Positions 46,401-59,080 of a stretch of DNA of 64,000 nucleotides are shown here, piece after piece. The position numbers were made by a program, and so were the translations under genes. The notes below the pieces were generated by a model. It saw nothing but the letters and a program-made list of their open reading frames with translations, had not been told where the DNA came from and searched no databases. The first letter of the stretch is position 1. Every line of letters starts with the position of its first letter. This stretch comes from Heracleum sosnowskyi. Lineage: Eukaryota; Streptophyta; Magnoliopsida; Apiales; Apiaceae. The stretch is taken from contig CM061244.1 in the NCBI GenBank assembly GCA_030848705.1, positions 46,851,190-46,915,189 on the forward strand, read 5' to 3'.

Positions 46401-48253
46401 GGCACAGATGATGATCCTGAAGGCCTGTCATGGTGCACAGGCTTCAGCCATTCTGACATTGTGGCCTGAGCCAAGTGAGAGCTAGTGCTAGGCACTTCAT
46501 GAGATGTGAGAGTTTGAGTCTCCTCCAGCCTTGGAATGGTTGTAGGGTCTGATGTTGTCTCCATTGAAATGGGATGTGTTACAACATCAGCCCTATTTGT
46601 CTGTGAAGACATTTCCACATCCCTAAGGATGGGAGAATTTGGCATAGAGTCTCCAGTGAAAACTGGTGAATCCTCCATGTTTGTGTTGGTGTCATTAGGA
46701 TATGCCCCAGCATGCATTCCCTGACCAACTAGATGTGGTTCCTGGGTGGTGAGCACAGTGTCATGCACCATGTCACTTGAAATTGGCTCAATCACAGGAG
46801 AGAATTGTGATTGATCAAAGGCAAGATTGTCATTGGAATGACTCTCTTGTTCAGAAGAAATTTTGATGGAAGAATCTGAGAGAGAAGTGGGGTTTAGATC
46901 AGATTTTGGCAACTCCCCCTGAGAAAGAGGAGGAGTTTCAACAGTGATGTGCTCTCCACTCTGTGTATGATCAGCCTTATCACTCCTAGGATCAAGAGTG
47001 AGTTCTTGATCCTGTGCAGACTCAATACAAGTTGTAGTGGGGAGACTACTCTTTTCAATACCAATAACCTGTTGGGAGGCCATTGACAGTAGTAGGTGTA
47101 CCCCTTTTTCCACATCTGAATCCTGTTGGGAGGATTCAGTGGTAGCTTTAGATTTTGATTTCTTCTTTGGTCTGGTGAGAGGTGACTCAGGAATCTCACT
47201 TGCTAGCTCTACAGATTCATGGATAATAGCTAGGGTTCTCTTCTTCTTCTTTTTAGTAACATCAACCTGTTGAGAGATTGATGCACTTGGCTGACTAGCC
47301 TCTAAGGTGGTGTTTACAGTGGGGTTGCTGGATGGGATAGGGAGGCTTGGGTTAGACTGTGATGCTCCTTCAGTCTCAGCCTCCCCTGTCCAGGAAAGAG
47401 CATGGTATATGGGCTTATCAAGTGGATAAGACTCGAATGTGTCCTGCATATGCTTGGTCACACTCAAGATCACATCCACTTGATTCCTTGTGTCCAATGA
47501 ACCAAACAGAATCTTGGACATGGACTTGGAATAAGCCATCTTTGATTTATCAATACCCTCCAAGTCATGGACATTAGCATCAAGATAATTTAAAATAACT
47601 TGAAGAAAGCGAGGGTAAAAGATGTCATTACCTCTTCCACGGACTGTCCTCCCTAGCCTTTGAGCCAATTCCTTGAGGATTATTGCTCCAACATTGATTT
47701 CCTGATTGTAGGCTAGGGAATAGGCCAGCTTCACAGCAATGTGACTGATATGGTCCCATCCTGTCTTTCTGCAAAGGAACACCTTCTGGAGTGCATCAAA
47801 TAGAAATGACCACTCCCTTCTTACAAATTTCTTGTTCAGCTTTCCAGTATCTATCTCATCTGCATACCGAATGAGGGTCATGAAGTCTACTATTTGAGCA
47901 TCAGTAGCTTCTTGGTCATGACCCGCCACCTTGAATCCCAATGCTTCATTTATTTCCTTTTCCCCAAACTGGAAGTGTTTGCCTCCAATTGAACAAGTAA
48001 CCTCCTGGAATGAAGTTCCATCTTCTCTTGCCATTGTTGATACCAACGCCGTTCGCCAAAATCCTTCCAACACATCGACATACAGTGTAGGGTTCAAGGT
48101 TAGGGCTTGGCTGAGGTAGGAAGTATTCAAGAACCGTACAAAACACTTGTACCTTGGTTTAGCCTCAGCCTCAGAGGGAATGGTGAGAAGATTGGTTTCT
48201 TTGGGGATGGTTAGAGGAATAGAGGATGATACTGTTTGAGATTTGGGTGCCAT
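43479..48253 (-). pseudogene. Extra (env-position) ORF of copy C, one frameshift, 3' truncated
   Basis: From ATG 48251-48253 the frame is open for 1,349 codons, then a single-base loss in GGGGAAAG near 44215 shifts it. The next segment continues in the new frame into the C-terminal coiled coil. Homology ends at KRKEEIRK, where the duplicated flank begins, removing the last few dozen codons of the family. The N-terminal region, Ser/Thr/Pro/Gln-rich part, helical middle and basic/acidic patch agree with copy B, and position 27261 of B (stop) is a sense codon here. Confidence 0.88.
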
Positions 48254-48966
48254 TTCAAGAGAGAGAGTAAGAAAGAGAGTAGAGAATTTGTGCTTGGGTT
48301 TGAGAGTTTGAGAGCAATAGACAAGATGAAAAGTTGTGAACGGTTAGAAAAGGTATTTATATGATAGAGACACTGCGATATGGAGTTATGAATGTGTACA
48401 GTCTATATGTATGTCGCGAAGTCAAAAATGGACTGTACCGCAAAGTCTTGCAAAGTATATCGCATAGTCTCAACAATGAACTATGTCGCAAAGTCTTCAA
48501 AATGAAAGGATCGGGGAGACTTTGCGATATAGTAGAAATACCCTGTCTAAAGCTCTCTTTTAGGAATTTTAAGCAATTTGTCAGACTTTTATCAAATTTT
48601 GAAATAAAATTAATTTAAATCAAAATTCTGTCAACTATGGAGACTTGTCGATATAGTTATTCCAAGTCGCGAAGTCATAGAATTAACTATGTCGCAAACT
48701 CATGAAATGAACTATGTCGCGAAGTCTCACAATCTCAACAGTTTGCGATATAAGTCTGTTTAATTTGAACTATGTCGTGAACTCTGAAAATCATCTATAT
48801 CGAGATGTCTCAAAAGCTCACAACTCCACTAACAAATATGATTTTGAAACATATGCAGTAAAATACTGAAATATTTATAAATCATATCTCAGCTAATTTT
48901 CACTCCAAACAAATAGATCATTTAAATACAGTGAAAATTTACTGCTGTAACTATTAACCAGCATAT
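48254..48966 (-). promoter_or_regulatory. Motif-rich spacer and probable internal promoter, copy C
   Basis: On the minus strand it holds a CT-rich leader, a TATA box (TATAAATA, 48354-48361) and about thirteen CpG-centred motif copies from 48370 to 48815. The same layout lies in copy B at 25968-26678. The pol-proximal part (about 48830-48960) is conserved but has no motif copies. Confidence 0.7.
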
Positions 48967-51900
48967 TTACTTAGAACAACTGAATGAAGGATTGAGCATT
49001 CCAATTTCACTCACAAGTCTGTTGAAGACTGCTTCATTCAGAGGTTTAGTAAATATGTCAGCTAATTGTTTCTCAGTTGGAACATAAGAGACTTCTATGG
49101 TACCATTTGCAGCATGTTCCCTAATGAAATGGTACCTGATCTCAATGTGCTTTGTAGTAGAATGATTAACAGGATTAGCTACAATGGATATGGCACTAGT
49201 ATTATCACACATCAGAGGAATGTGTTCTAACACTAGTCCATAATCCATGAGTTGATTTCTAATCCAAAGCAATTGAGCACAGCAACTTCCAGCAGCAATA
49301 TATTCAGCCTCAGCTGTGGATGTTGATGTGGACTGTTGTTTCTTACTAAACCAGGACACTAACCTTTGACCTAGGAATTGACAGCTTCCAGAGGTGCTCT
49401 TCCTGTCAATTCTGCATCCAGCATAATCAGAATCTGTGTAACCAACCAGGTTGAACCCAGTGCCCTTTGGATACCATAGCCCAAGATTAGGAGTCCCCTT
49501 CAGATATTTGAAAATTCTTTTGATGGCCATCATGTGAGATTCCTTGGGATCAGACTGGAACCTTGCACAAAGGCATGTGGCAAACATGAAGTCTGGCCTG
49601 CTAGCTGTGAGATAGAGTAGGGATCCAACCATTCCTCTATAGACCTTGATATCAACTCTCTTGCCTTTCTTGTCTTCATCCAGCTTGATTGCAGTAGACA
49701 TAGGAGTTTTAGCTGGGGATGACTCTTCTAAACCATATTTCTTTAAAAGATCCTTGACATACTTAGATTGGTTTATAAAGATGCCATCCCTCTCCTTTGA
49801 TGTACTTGCAGGCCTAGGAAGTAGGTTAACTCTCCCATCATACTCATCTCATATTTACTTTGCATCAACTTAGAGAACTTTCACAGAGTTTTTCATTTGA
49901 AGAGCCAAAGATGATATCATCCACATAGATTTGAACAAGAATGATATCATTTCCATGCTTCTTGAAGAATAGGGTTTTGTCAATTGTACCCTGGTAAATT
50001 GATGCTCAAGAAGGAATTGAGATAGAGTTTCATACCAGGCTCTTGGTGCCTGTTTGAGTCCATAGAGCGCCTTGAGCAGTCTATACACAAAGTTTGGGAA
50101 GTCTTCACTTTCAAAGCCAGGTGGTTGAGACACATAGACTTCTTCAGCAAGATCACCATTGAGAAATGCACTTTTCACATCCATTTGATACACCTTAAAA
50201 TCTGAGTGAGCTGCAAAAGCCAGGAAGATTCTTATGGCTTCCAGTCTAGCTACAGGTGCAAATGTCTCATCATAGTCAATGCCTTCTTGCTGACTATATC
50301 CTTTGGCAACCAGCCTTGCTTTGTTTCTTACTACCACTCCTTCTTCATCCATCTTGTTTCTGAACACCCATTTGGTGTCAATAACATTCTTTCCTTTTGG
50401 AGGTGGCACTAGTTCCCATACTTTGTTTTTCTCAAATTGATTCAACTCTTCTTGCATGGCAACAATCCAATCAGAATTCTTCAAAGCTTCTTCAATTAAT
50501 TTAGGTTCTTCTTGTGACAGAAAGCAGCTATACAGACATGTATTTAATGTTGCCCTTCTTGTTCTAACTCCCTCACTAGGATCTCCAATGATTTGATCCC
50601 TAGTGTGGGCTCTGTCCCATTTCCTTGTGTGCCCCTGTTCATTTCCTTGATCTGTTCCAATCTCATTTTGGTTGACAGTTGCATTCTCTTCTTCTCCCCC
50701 TGTGTTTGTGAATCCTTGCACAGGTGTTTGAAGAAGATTGTCAACTTCAAGAATTTCATTTTCTAGAACAGTTTGAACAGGGGGTTCATCTTCACTTTCA
50801 GAATCCTCAAGATAACCTTGATTCTCAAATCTCAATAGCACACTGTCTTGATCACTTGTTTTCAGTCCTGGAGTTTTCTTGTCATCAAAGGTAACATCCA
50901 TGCTTTCCATGACTTTGTGTTGCTCAGGTACAAACACTCTGTATGCTGTCCTTTCCAGAGAGTATCCAATGAAGATACCTTCAAATGCCTTAGCATCAAA
51001 TTTTCCAACATGCTCAGAGGTATCTTTCATCACAAAGCACTTGCTTCCAAACACATGCAGGTGCTTGAAGGATGCTCTTTTTCCAGTCATTAATGAGTAA
51101 GGAGTTTTGCCAGACTTCTTATTGATTAATGTTCTATTTTGCACATAGCATGCTGTGTTAACAGCATCAGCCCAAAAGCTAGTGGGTAGCTTTGCATCCA
51201 GCAGCATTGTCCTTGCAGCTTCAATGAGAGTTCTATTCTTTCTCTCAACTACTCCATTTTGTTGAGGTGTTCTAGGAGCTGAGAATTGTTGAGAAATTCC
51301 TTTATCTTTTCAAAACTCATACAATGTTGAATTTCTGAACTCAGTCCCATTATCACTTCTCAAAGCAACTACAGAGGTACCAGTGCTTTGTGCTTCTTTA
51401 TCAACTCTCTTGATATGCTCTATTATGACTTGGGGTGCTTCATCCTTGGAGAATAGGAATTCCACCCAAGTATATCTTGAATAGTCATCTACCATCACTA
51501 GAGCATATTTCTTTTTGGAGAGGGACATTACATTCACAGGGCCAAATAAGTCCATGTGAATTAGTTGCAGAGGTTTTGAGTTTGTACTGAGCAACTTGTT
51601 CTTGTGACTTGATCTTTTAATCTTCCCTTTCTGACAAGCTTCACATGCTCCATCTTGCACAAACTCCAAGGCAGGCAAATCCCTGATGAGTTCTCTCTTG
51701 GTTAGAGAGTTCATTGCCTGAACATTCAAGTGAGACAGTTTCTTGTGCCACAGCCAGAATTCCTCATTTGTGGCTTTTGTGTAGAAACAACAAATTTCTC
51801 CCTTATCTACAGCCTTGAGATTAGCTACAAACAAGCTTCCTTTCTTCACACCAGTTAGAACAACTTCACCACTTTCCCTTTTTGAGATTGAACAAAGGTC

Positions 51901-52176
51901 TTCATCAAATTCCACTTTGAAGCCTCTGTTGGTAAACTGTCCAATACTCAAGAGATTATGCTTCAGTCCTTCAACAAATGTTACATCTTCAATAATGACA
52001 TTTCCAGATTTAACACTGCCATATCCCATTGTATAACCAATGTTGTCATTTCCAAAGGTTACTGATGGGCCAGCCTTTTCCTCAAAATGTGATAGCAGGG
52101 CCATATCACCAGTCATGTGACTTGAGCATCCACTGTCCAAGATCCATATGACTCTTTTATTCCTGTTGCCCTGCAT
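48967..52176 (-). pseudogene. pol: pol of copy C, one nonsense codon and a cluster of indels
   Basis: The ATG at 52174-52176 gives MQGNRNKRVIWILDSG. A TGC-to-TGA change at 51307-51309 stops the frame in the integrase core. Single-base losses near 49991 and 49880 and a two-base gain near 49790 shift and then restore the frame inside the RT. RNase H is intact to the end. The enzyme order is as in copy B. Confidence 0.92.
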
Positions 52177-52187
52177 TCACAAAGTGA

Positions 52188-54653
52188 CTAAGTTGTTTTT
52201 GGTACCCACACTTGGTAGGGTCCAGATGATTTAGAAACATTTTGATTAATAATTCTTCTGTCATAAATTGCATTTCTCATAGTAGGAGACTTCACTTTTT
52301 CTGTGGCTTTGGAGTTTACACTCTTAGGCTCACATGAAGTTTTCACCCTCTCAACCCTGATTGGGGACCCTGTCCTATGAGAATGTATGTGTGTGTGTGA
52401 TTCACCAGATTGTGCAGAATCAAGTTTATGTTTAAGAGATAAACAGTTAGCAATCACAGTCACATAGCATGTCATGCAGTTTGACTTACCACAGAAAGAA
52501 TCATGACTAGAATTTATGCTAGCAGAAAGGTTACTTAGGTTGTCAACTTCAACAATTTCAGGCTTACTACACTTATGAGTCAAATGATTAACAGATAGGC
52601 ATTTTTGACATTGTTTCCTGGGAGCATTTGGCACATAAGCATAGTTGTTTCCTTTGTTAACACCAACTTTACCATTTCTGTTTTGTTTCCTTTTCTTAAC
52701 AACTTCTTTCTTTGCTTTAGGACTCTTGACAAGATTGTCTTTGGTCTCTTTCTGATTGACAAGTTCAGGAAAGGAAGAAGTGTTCTTAGCAGCCTCATCT
52801 TCTTCAAGTAGTTGTTGCTTGATGATCAGTAGTTCCTCATCAAACTCAACAACACTCTTTCTGAAGATGGGCTGTTCAACACTTGACAGTATGGTTGGGG
52901 CATTTTTGTTTGTAAAAGTTTCCTTTCCTTTGCCCTTGACTTTCTTCCTTCCCTTGTCATTATCATAGTCAAAACCAACTCCAACCTTGCAGTCTTCAGT
53001 GTGTTCCTTGTGGTAGGTTTGAATAAGTTCAGAGGAGTTTTTGAAGCTTCTTAGTTTCAGTTCAGTTTCAGCAATTTGTTCTCTAAGGGCATTCTCTATC
53101 TGCTCAGCACAAATCACTTTGTTTTTAAGATACTCAACCTCCTTTTTCAAACCATCCAGGTTCACAACCATTAACTCAAGTTGCTCATTCTTTTCTGTAA
53201 GCTCAACATTCTTAGCAGTTAGTCTGTCAATTTCTTCATTAGCTACTAACATGCTAGTATGAATATTAAACATCTCAGTGCTCATATCTTCAACAGTTTG
53301 CTTATATTGAAGGGGAGTCATATCAAGAGAAGTAAGAATAGGTACCTGACTTGAATCACCTTCATCAGAGAATGCCATCAAGGCATAGTTTGAGTACTCT
53401 TGTTCTTCTTCTTCATCAGAGTCATCCCAGCATTTTCCCTCAGCAATAAAAGCTTTGCCCTGTTGTTTCTTGAGTAGAGCCTCATACTTAGCTTCAAGCT
53501 CTAAGTATGCTTTGTCCTTCTTGACTTGTTTAGGCTTTTTGCACTCAGTGGCAAAATGCCCAAGTTCATTGCAGTTATAGCACCTTATTTTGGTCCTATC
53601 CACACTTCCTGTCTTGTATCCACCTTTAGCAGCACCAGCAATCCCTTTTCCTTTATTGAAGGTGTTTGAGCCACTAGATCCACCAGTGTTTCCATTATTG
53701 AACTTGGACCTAAATGGCTGCTTTCTTTTAAACCTTATGTTAGGATACCTCCTAGCCATATAAGCAAAAGATTTGTTTTCCATTTTGTCCAGCTCATCTA
53801 TACTGTAGAACTCCTCCTCTTCAGGTAAATCATACACAACTTGGGTCTCATCACCAGTGTCTTCAACTTCCAGTTCCTCAATCTTGACCTGACTGATTTT
53901 AAGAGAGTCCATTCTTTGACTTAGGATGTCAGCAATAAGTGCACAGGAGGTATTAGCCACTAATCCTTGCTTTGCTTGAATAGATCTCTTTTGAAACAGC
54001 TCTAACTCATATGTTTTTAAAACACCATACAACACATCAAAACCAATCTTTGTCAGATATCTTTCTTTAAGGGAAGAGATTCTTGGTTCCAAGTGATCTG
54101 GCAGAGTTAGTAGAAACTTCATATTGAGCTCTTCTGTTTCATAGTGTTTGTCATAGAGTTTGAGCTCGTTTATCAGCTTGTTGAATCTCTCAAACACTTC
54201 TGTGATTCCCTCTTTTGGCTGAGCCATGAAGGCTTCATATTGTGAAACAAGAATCTGCTTCTTGTTCTTTCTTACTTCAGTAGTTCCTTCACAGAGCACC
54301 TCTATAAGATCCCACATCTTCTTGGCACTAGTACAATGAGCAACAGTGCCATACATGTTGAAGTCCATAGATTCACAAATGATAAGTTGAAGATGTCCAT
54401 CCAATGCTACTTTTTCCTTTTCAGGATCAGTGTATTTTAAGGGATCTTTGGGCACATGTTTTGCTGGTACAATCTCAGTGCCAATGGTTGTTTCACCAAT
54501 CTCGATCATTGGAACGAAGGGACCATGCTTTAGAATATCTAAATACATGGGGTTAGAAGCTTTGATGAAAAGCAACATCTTCTTCTTCCATAAACTGTAG
54601 TGCTCCTTGTTAAATGGAGGAATCTTGATACTGCTTAGTTTCTGTGAACTCAT
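52188..54653 (-). CDS. gag: gag of copy C, intact, 821 residues
   Basis: One open frame from ATG 54651-54653 to TAG 52188-52190. Residues about 1-250 form the UBN2-type gag domain. A CCHC knuckle (CYNCNELGHFATEC) follows a glycine/serine-rich linker. A coiled coil with regular leucines lies after an acidic DDSDEEEEQE patch. A lysine-rich segment precedes the second CCHC knuckle CQKCLSVNHLTHKC. It ends VWVPKTT, as in A and B. It shows that the two frames in B are the result of a single frameshift. The gag is large for Ty1/copia, as in SIRE-type elements. Confidence 0.96.
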   Translation of the reverse strand: MSSQKLSSIKIPPFNKEHYSLWKKKMLLFIKASNPMYLDILKHGPFVPMIEIGETTIGTEIVPAKHVPKDPLKYTDPEKEKVALDGHLQLIICESMDFNMYGTVAHCTSAKKMWDLIEVLCEGTTEVRKNKKQILVSQYEAFMAQPKEGITEVFERFNKLINELKLYDKHYETEELNMKFLLTLPDHLEPRISSLKERYLTKIGFDVLYGVLKTYELELFQKRSIQAKQGLVANTSCALIADILSQRMDSLKISQVKIEELEVEDTGDETQVVYDLPEEEEFYSIDELDKMENKSFAYMARRYPNIRFKRKQPFRSKFNNGNTGGSSGSNTFNKGKGIAGAAKGGYKTGSVDRTKIRCYNCNELGHFATECKKPKQVKKDKAYLELEAKYEALLKKQQGKAFIAEGKCWDDSDEEEEQEYSNYALMAFSDEGDSSQVPILTSLDMTPLQYKQTVEDMSTEMFNIHTSMLVANEEIDRLTAKNVELTEKNEQLELMVVNLDGLKKEVEYLKNKVICAEQIENALREQIAETELKLRSFKNSSELIQTYHKEHTEDCKVGVGFDYDNDKGRKKVKGKGKETFTNKNAPTILSSVEQPIFRKSVVEFDEELLIIKQQLLEEDEAAKNTSSFPELVNQKETKDNLVKSPKAKKEVVKKRKQNRNGKVGVNKGNNYAYVPNAPRKQCQKCLSVNHLTHKCSKPEIVEVDNLSNLSASINSSHDSFCGKSNCMTCYVTVIANCLSLKHKLDSAQSGESHTHIHSHRTGSPIRVERVKTSCEPKSVNSKATEKVKSPTMRNAIYDRRIINQNVSKSSGPYQVWVPKTT

Positions 54654-54689
54654 TCTTGATCTTTTCCTGTTTGTACGTTAACAGCCTAC

Positions 54690-54701
54690 GCTCTGATACC
54701 A
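54690..54701 (-). other. Primer-binding site (initiator Met tRNA), copy C
   Basis: The minus strand reads TGGTATCAGAGC two bases inside the LTR. Confidence 0.92.
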
Positions 54702-54703
54702 CT

Positions 54704-55908
54704 TGTTAGAAATAAATACTACTAGAAACTAGACAGAGGGGGGGGTGAATGGATAGTTTGATATATTTTTCGATTCTTGAAAACTAAGTAAACAACTGTA
54801 TGTGATTATGATATGTAATATGCAGAAAGTAAATAACACACACAATCACTTTAATCTACTTTGTATAAGCAAATTAAATACTACAGCTTTCCAGGAAATT
54901 CACAATCGAATTTCTGGCTTCTAAACAAGAACAGTTTGAACTTGCTTGCTTACAGAGAAAAGAGCTTAGCAAATAACTATGTGTATCTCTCTTACAGCTT
55001 ACAGTTGTGTGTGCACGATATATATATATTCACCTATACAAACTAGGCACACACAATATTACACAGCTACCCCTTCTGAAAGTCCAACTTGACCTGCCAT
55101 AAGAAGTTCACTGTGACAGGAAGGACCACCTGCTTTTCGGAGTCTTTCCCGTTTCTGTAGCTGCTTGTCTCTTATCTTTCTCTCCAAGTTTAGCTGTAGA
55201 TTTGCCATCTGTTCTTTGGACCACCTTGCCAGAACAAATGCTTCAGTATTTGTCTCCTTTGATTCTTGGTTCTGTACCTTGATTTGTCTTGTTATAAACG
55301 GCTAAGTGTTGATATCGTGAACTCCACTTTATCACTGACTTCGCGATCTCCCTTGTGAGGACTACGCGATATAGCCTTTGAAGACTTTGCGACATAGGTC
55401 ATTTGATGACTATGCGACATAAGGCTTCTGAGGACTTCACGATCTAGGCTCTTTTGACTTTGCTGACTTCAACACTTCACGACATGTGTCTTGAAGACTT
55501 CTCGACATAGTACAAAATGGACTATGCGATATAGCACTTCACGACATGGATATTGGTGACTTCACGACATAGCTTTCTTTTGACTTTGCTATATAATGCC
55601 TTAGACAAATTCCTGCAACTTATTTCTTCATAGCCTTATTCAACTCTATCCTGCTGCATGAACACTTCTGAACTTCTACCAGGATAATTATTCAATGGCC
55701 TATATACATTCTAGATGCAAGAAACTTTACTAAGCTCATTATAAATCTGAGCATACATGATAGAGCTATTGTTCATGAAAACAAGACAAGTACATTTAGA
55801 GACCTATACTCTATCCCAGTGATAGAAATCACTAGGTCATGTAGTGTGACATAGTCACATAGTGTAGGCTTGTTAATAGTGGTATTCAGACATGTCTTGA
55901 GCCTAACA
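54704..55908 (-). repeat. 5' LTR of copy C, 1,205 bp
   Basis: On the minus strand it starts TGTTAGGCTCAAGACATG at 55908 and ends TTTCTAACA at 54704. It carries a degenerate motif array at about 55320-55580 but not the exact tandem units of copy B. It is nearly identical to the solo LTR at 40669-41872. Confidence 0.93.
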
Positions 55909-56221
55909 AAATAGCTAAACACTTTTAATTAATTAAAAATATTAAAACAGATTTTAAAATAAATAAGTAAAAGTTTGCCCGTTATATATTTGGAAAATGA
56001 GAGGTTTTAGTAAGAAAAAATAAAAAATGTAACATATATTTAGTTTTAAAAGATAAATGTCCAATTATTTAAATATTTTTTAAAATAAATAAGTAAAGGC
56101 TTTCTTGTGATATTTTTAGAAAAATAATGGATTTTAGTAAGAAAAATTGAAAAAGTAAATTGAAAAAGACAATTTTCCGTGATATATTTAGAAAAAGAGG
56201 GATTTTGTTAGAAAAAATCTA

Positions 56222-56747
56222 CAGTTAAACCTCTTTAAAGTAATACCCTTGGGACCGGGAAAAAATATTACTTTATCGAATTTATTACTTTATCGATATA
56301 ATAATATTTTATTACTTTATCGATAAAGTAATATTTTATTACTTTACCGATATAAAATGTGTTATTAAATGAAGCTATCTCTAATTTACGATATAGAAAT
56401 GTGATGAATGTTGAACATCTCTTAAATTATCCAAGCGAGAATGATGCGGTTATGGAATCACCTACGGATGAAGAAATCATTAAGTCAGTAATGAATATTG
56501 ATAAAGGAATTGATCCTGATCCGGATGATAGCAATGTCATCCCAAACGTGTCATCAAAGGAAGCATTTCAAGCAATCAACACTTTGAACAATTACTTGTT
56601 ACAACACAAGCAAAACATACCAGGAGTTATTTATGCTTTACATAAAGTCAAGGATGAGGTTAATTTTGGCTTTGATGGAAAGAAGAAACAAGCTACTACT
56701 ATATATTCATATTTTAAAAAGAATTAAATTTTGTAACTCATATACAT

Positions 56748-56780
<33 letters not shown>

Positions 56781-56954
56781 GGAATTATTACTTTACATAT
56801 TAGTTGGGCCCTTAATGACTTTCTAATTTTTTATTATCTTATGCTTTTAGCGAGAATATTATTTTACAACATTGGCCCAAGTTGGGACCAACGAAATTTA
56901 TTACTTAAGCGAGGTTATTACTTTATCGGATATTACTTAATCGAGGTTTAACTG
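56222..56954 (+). mobile_element. Truncated pogo-like DNA transposon, right copy
   Basis: Same ends (CAGTTAAACCTC and its complement) and TA flanks as the left copy. It is 22 bp shorter because of the TA run. Confidence 0.8.
56359..56727 (+). pseudogene. C-terminal remnant of a pogo-type transposase, second copy
   Basis: The encoded protein is the same as at 42323-42691, residue for residue. This identity reflects the recent segmental duplication, not selection, since no start codon or catalytic domain is present. Confidence 0.65.
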
Positions 56955-57514
56955 TATAATGTGTTTTAGCTGAAAAGGTAATTGGTTATAAATAGGTATT
57001 TGATTATTTATATTTTAATATTTTTAGTAATTGCATTTGTTAAGAAAAATAAGTAGGCATGTTAAAATATGCAAACTTTTAAAAAATAATTATAATATTA
57101 AAATAGGTTTAAAAATAAATAACTAAAGGTTTGTCCGTGATATTTGTAATTGTCCGTGATATATTTGAAAAAGTAGGGGAATTTGTTAAAAAATAGAAAA
57201 AATAATGTATCTTAGGTGAAAAAAGTAATTGGTTATAAATAGGTAATATTATTATTTAATAATATAGTTTTATAAATAAGTAAGGTTAATTAAGTAAAAA
57301 CACGAAGTACAGTTAAGTAAGGGCAATTAAATAAAATCAGAACATACCATAACGATCGACCAAAATTTTAATATTTCGTCTATTATATAATAGTATTGAA
57401 GTGTAAGAGGGATCTTATCATAATTTTGGTCATATCCATAATTTTGGTTTGCCAAAATAATCTCAATCGTTGAATCCAATATTCTTAAAAATAGACGATC
57501 AAGATCATATCATA

Positions 57515-57641
57515 TTAAAAAGAAAATTATAATCTAAAAAGGATATAATTATAAAAAAAGTTGTATTATAATTGAATTCTAAAAAGAAAATTATAGTCCA
57601 AAAGTATATAATTAAAAAGGGTTGTATTAGAATTGAATTTT
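57515..57641 (+). repeat. Two 64-bp direct repeats
   Basis: TAAAAAGAAAATTATA recurs at about 57516 and 57580, followed in both by an A-rich stretch, then TTGTATTA(T/G)AATTGAATT. The two units are diverged. Confidence 0.6.
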
Positions 57642-57642
57642 A

Positions 57643-58451
57643 TTTATATTTTTTTATAAATATTAGAAAAAATTATATTTACTATCTGGGCACTATCTTG
57701 AGATTTAGAAATCAGGTTTGGATGATTTTACGGCCCACGCGAAGCTCATAAAATTATCTTTAATTTAATGATGATTTAACAATTATTATCCAAATGAAAA
57801 TACTTAGAATCTCAAGAGAAATTATAATTACGAATTTTTACATTAATCATATTCAATGTAGAAGACTCATAATCATATATAATATAGAAAACCTAATTAT
57901 ATATGATTTAAATAATTGACATACACTTTTTCGTATTTCAATATAAATACATTTTTTAGTTTACATATTAAAATATAAAAGATTTTTTATGCTAGATCCA
58001 ATGGTTTTCAATCTATGTATTTTAAAATCTAACAATTCTTATTTATTTTATCGTACGGATGACCACACTACCGATTAACAAAGTTTTGGACAAAATTGCT
58101 CTTACACTTATTTTTAAATTTGTATTTGGTTGTTAGTATAATTATTTTCTAATAAGATATATATTTTGATAATCAAAATGAAATGTAAGTAGATTTTATA
58201 AATCGAAGAGAATTTCCGAACGTAAAAAATCATCAATTTCTTCTCTCTTTTGTTTCTGCATAGTTTTAATTGAAAAACAACTGTTAAACCATCACTAAAT
58301 TAAAGATTATTATGTTAATTCAAATCGAATTTTAAGAATTCAAGATATAACACAAATAGTAAATTGAACATGTAAAATCTTATATATATACATAGATATA
58401 AATATTTTAAAAATAATTTGATATGTAAACATATCAAATTATTGTTAAAAT
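57643..58451. other. AT-rich intergenic DNA, no gene seen
   Basis: I see no coding frame, terminal repeats or RNA gene. A short inverted repeat around AATTTGATATG near 58418-58442 is the only local structure. Confidence 0.55.
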
Positions 58452-58520
58452 TATTTGAGATTCTATAATAGAATATATAGTTCTCTCTGATTCTCTATAT
58501 AAGATATTTCTCTCTAGAAC
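58452..58520. mobile_element. Single terminus of the 615-1037 MITE family, inverted
   Basis: Read on the minus strand, this segment starts GTCATTGTTCTAGAGAGAAA and continues through CTTATATAGAGAATCAGAG to TCTATTATAGAATCTC. It matches 613-682 with only a few differences. No second end is visible nearby. Confidence 0.7.
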
Positions 58521-58673
58521 AATGACCAACATTATAAATAATAAAAAAAATTATTATAAATATAGATATTAAAAAAGAAGCCGGTTATAAGCTAGTATTA
58601 ATAATTATATTAACTAACTTTACAATTGTTCCTAAATATGCAATGTTTGAATTTGCAGAAAATTGCATCTGAT

Positions 58674-59033
58674 TAGGGCTGTCAAACGGATAATTCGGAT
58701 ACGGATCTGCCTGTATCCGAATCCGAATCTGAAAATCTGAATTCGTATCCGGATCCGTATCCGAATCCAAAAATATTTAAATAAAAATATCCGAATCCGA
58801 ATCCGCCGGATACTATCCGGATACGGATAATATCCGAATCCGAATTTCAGTTAGAATTTTTTAGTTTTTATATTTAATTTTAATTCAATAAAATTGAAAA
58901 AAATAATAAAAATTTTATTTTTTTTAAAAAAAAAGTAAACCTAACTAAAACTTAAATTTATTAAAGTCTATTTTATTTTTTTCAAAAATTTACTTTTTAG
59001 TATAATTTTGTTTATTTTAAAATATTAAATTTG

Positions 59034-59080
<47 letters not shown>

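Larger units (their letters stand above)
43479..55908 (-). mobile_element. Ty1/copia SIRE-like element, copy C, missing its 3' end
   Basis: On the minus strand: 5' LTR 54704-55908, primer site, intact gag, pol, spacer, extra ORF. The element stops inside the extra ORF at about 43479, where it joins the duplicated flank; its polypurine tract and own 3' LTR are absent at that point. The right side has AAATA as the target half-site. It has the only intact gag of the three copies. Confidence 0.9.
55909..57482. repeat. Duplicated flank, right copy (with Helitron 5' part)
   Basis: It matches 41873-43468 from the LTR border to CCAATAT. It begins with the target half-site AAATA. Beyond 57482 the sequence continues as TCTTAAAAATAG, which is absent at the left copy, so this copy is the one that keeps the original chromosomal context. 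Confidence 0.88.
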
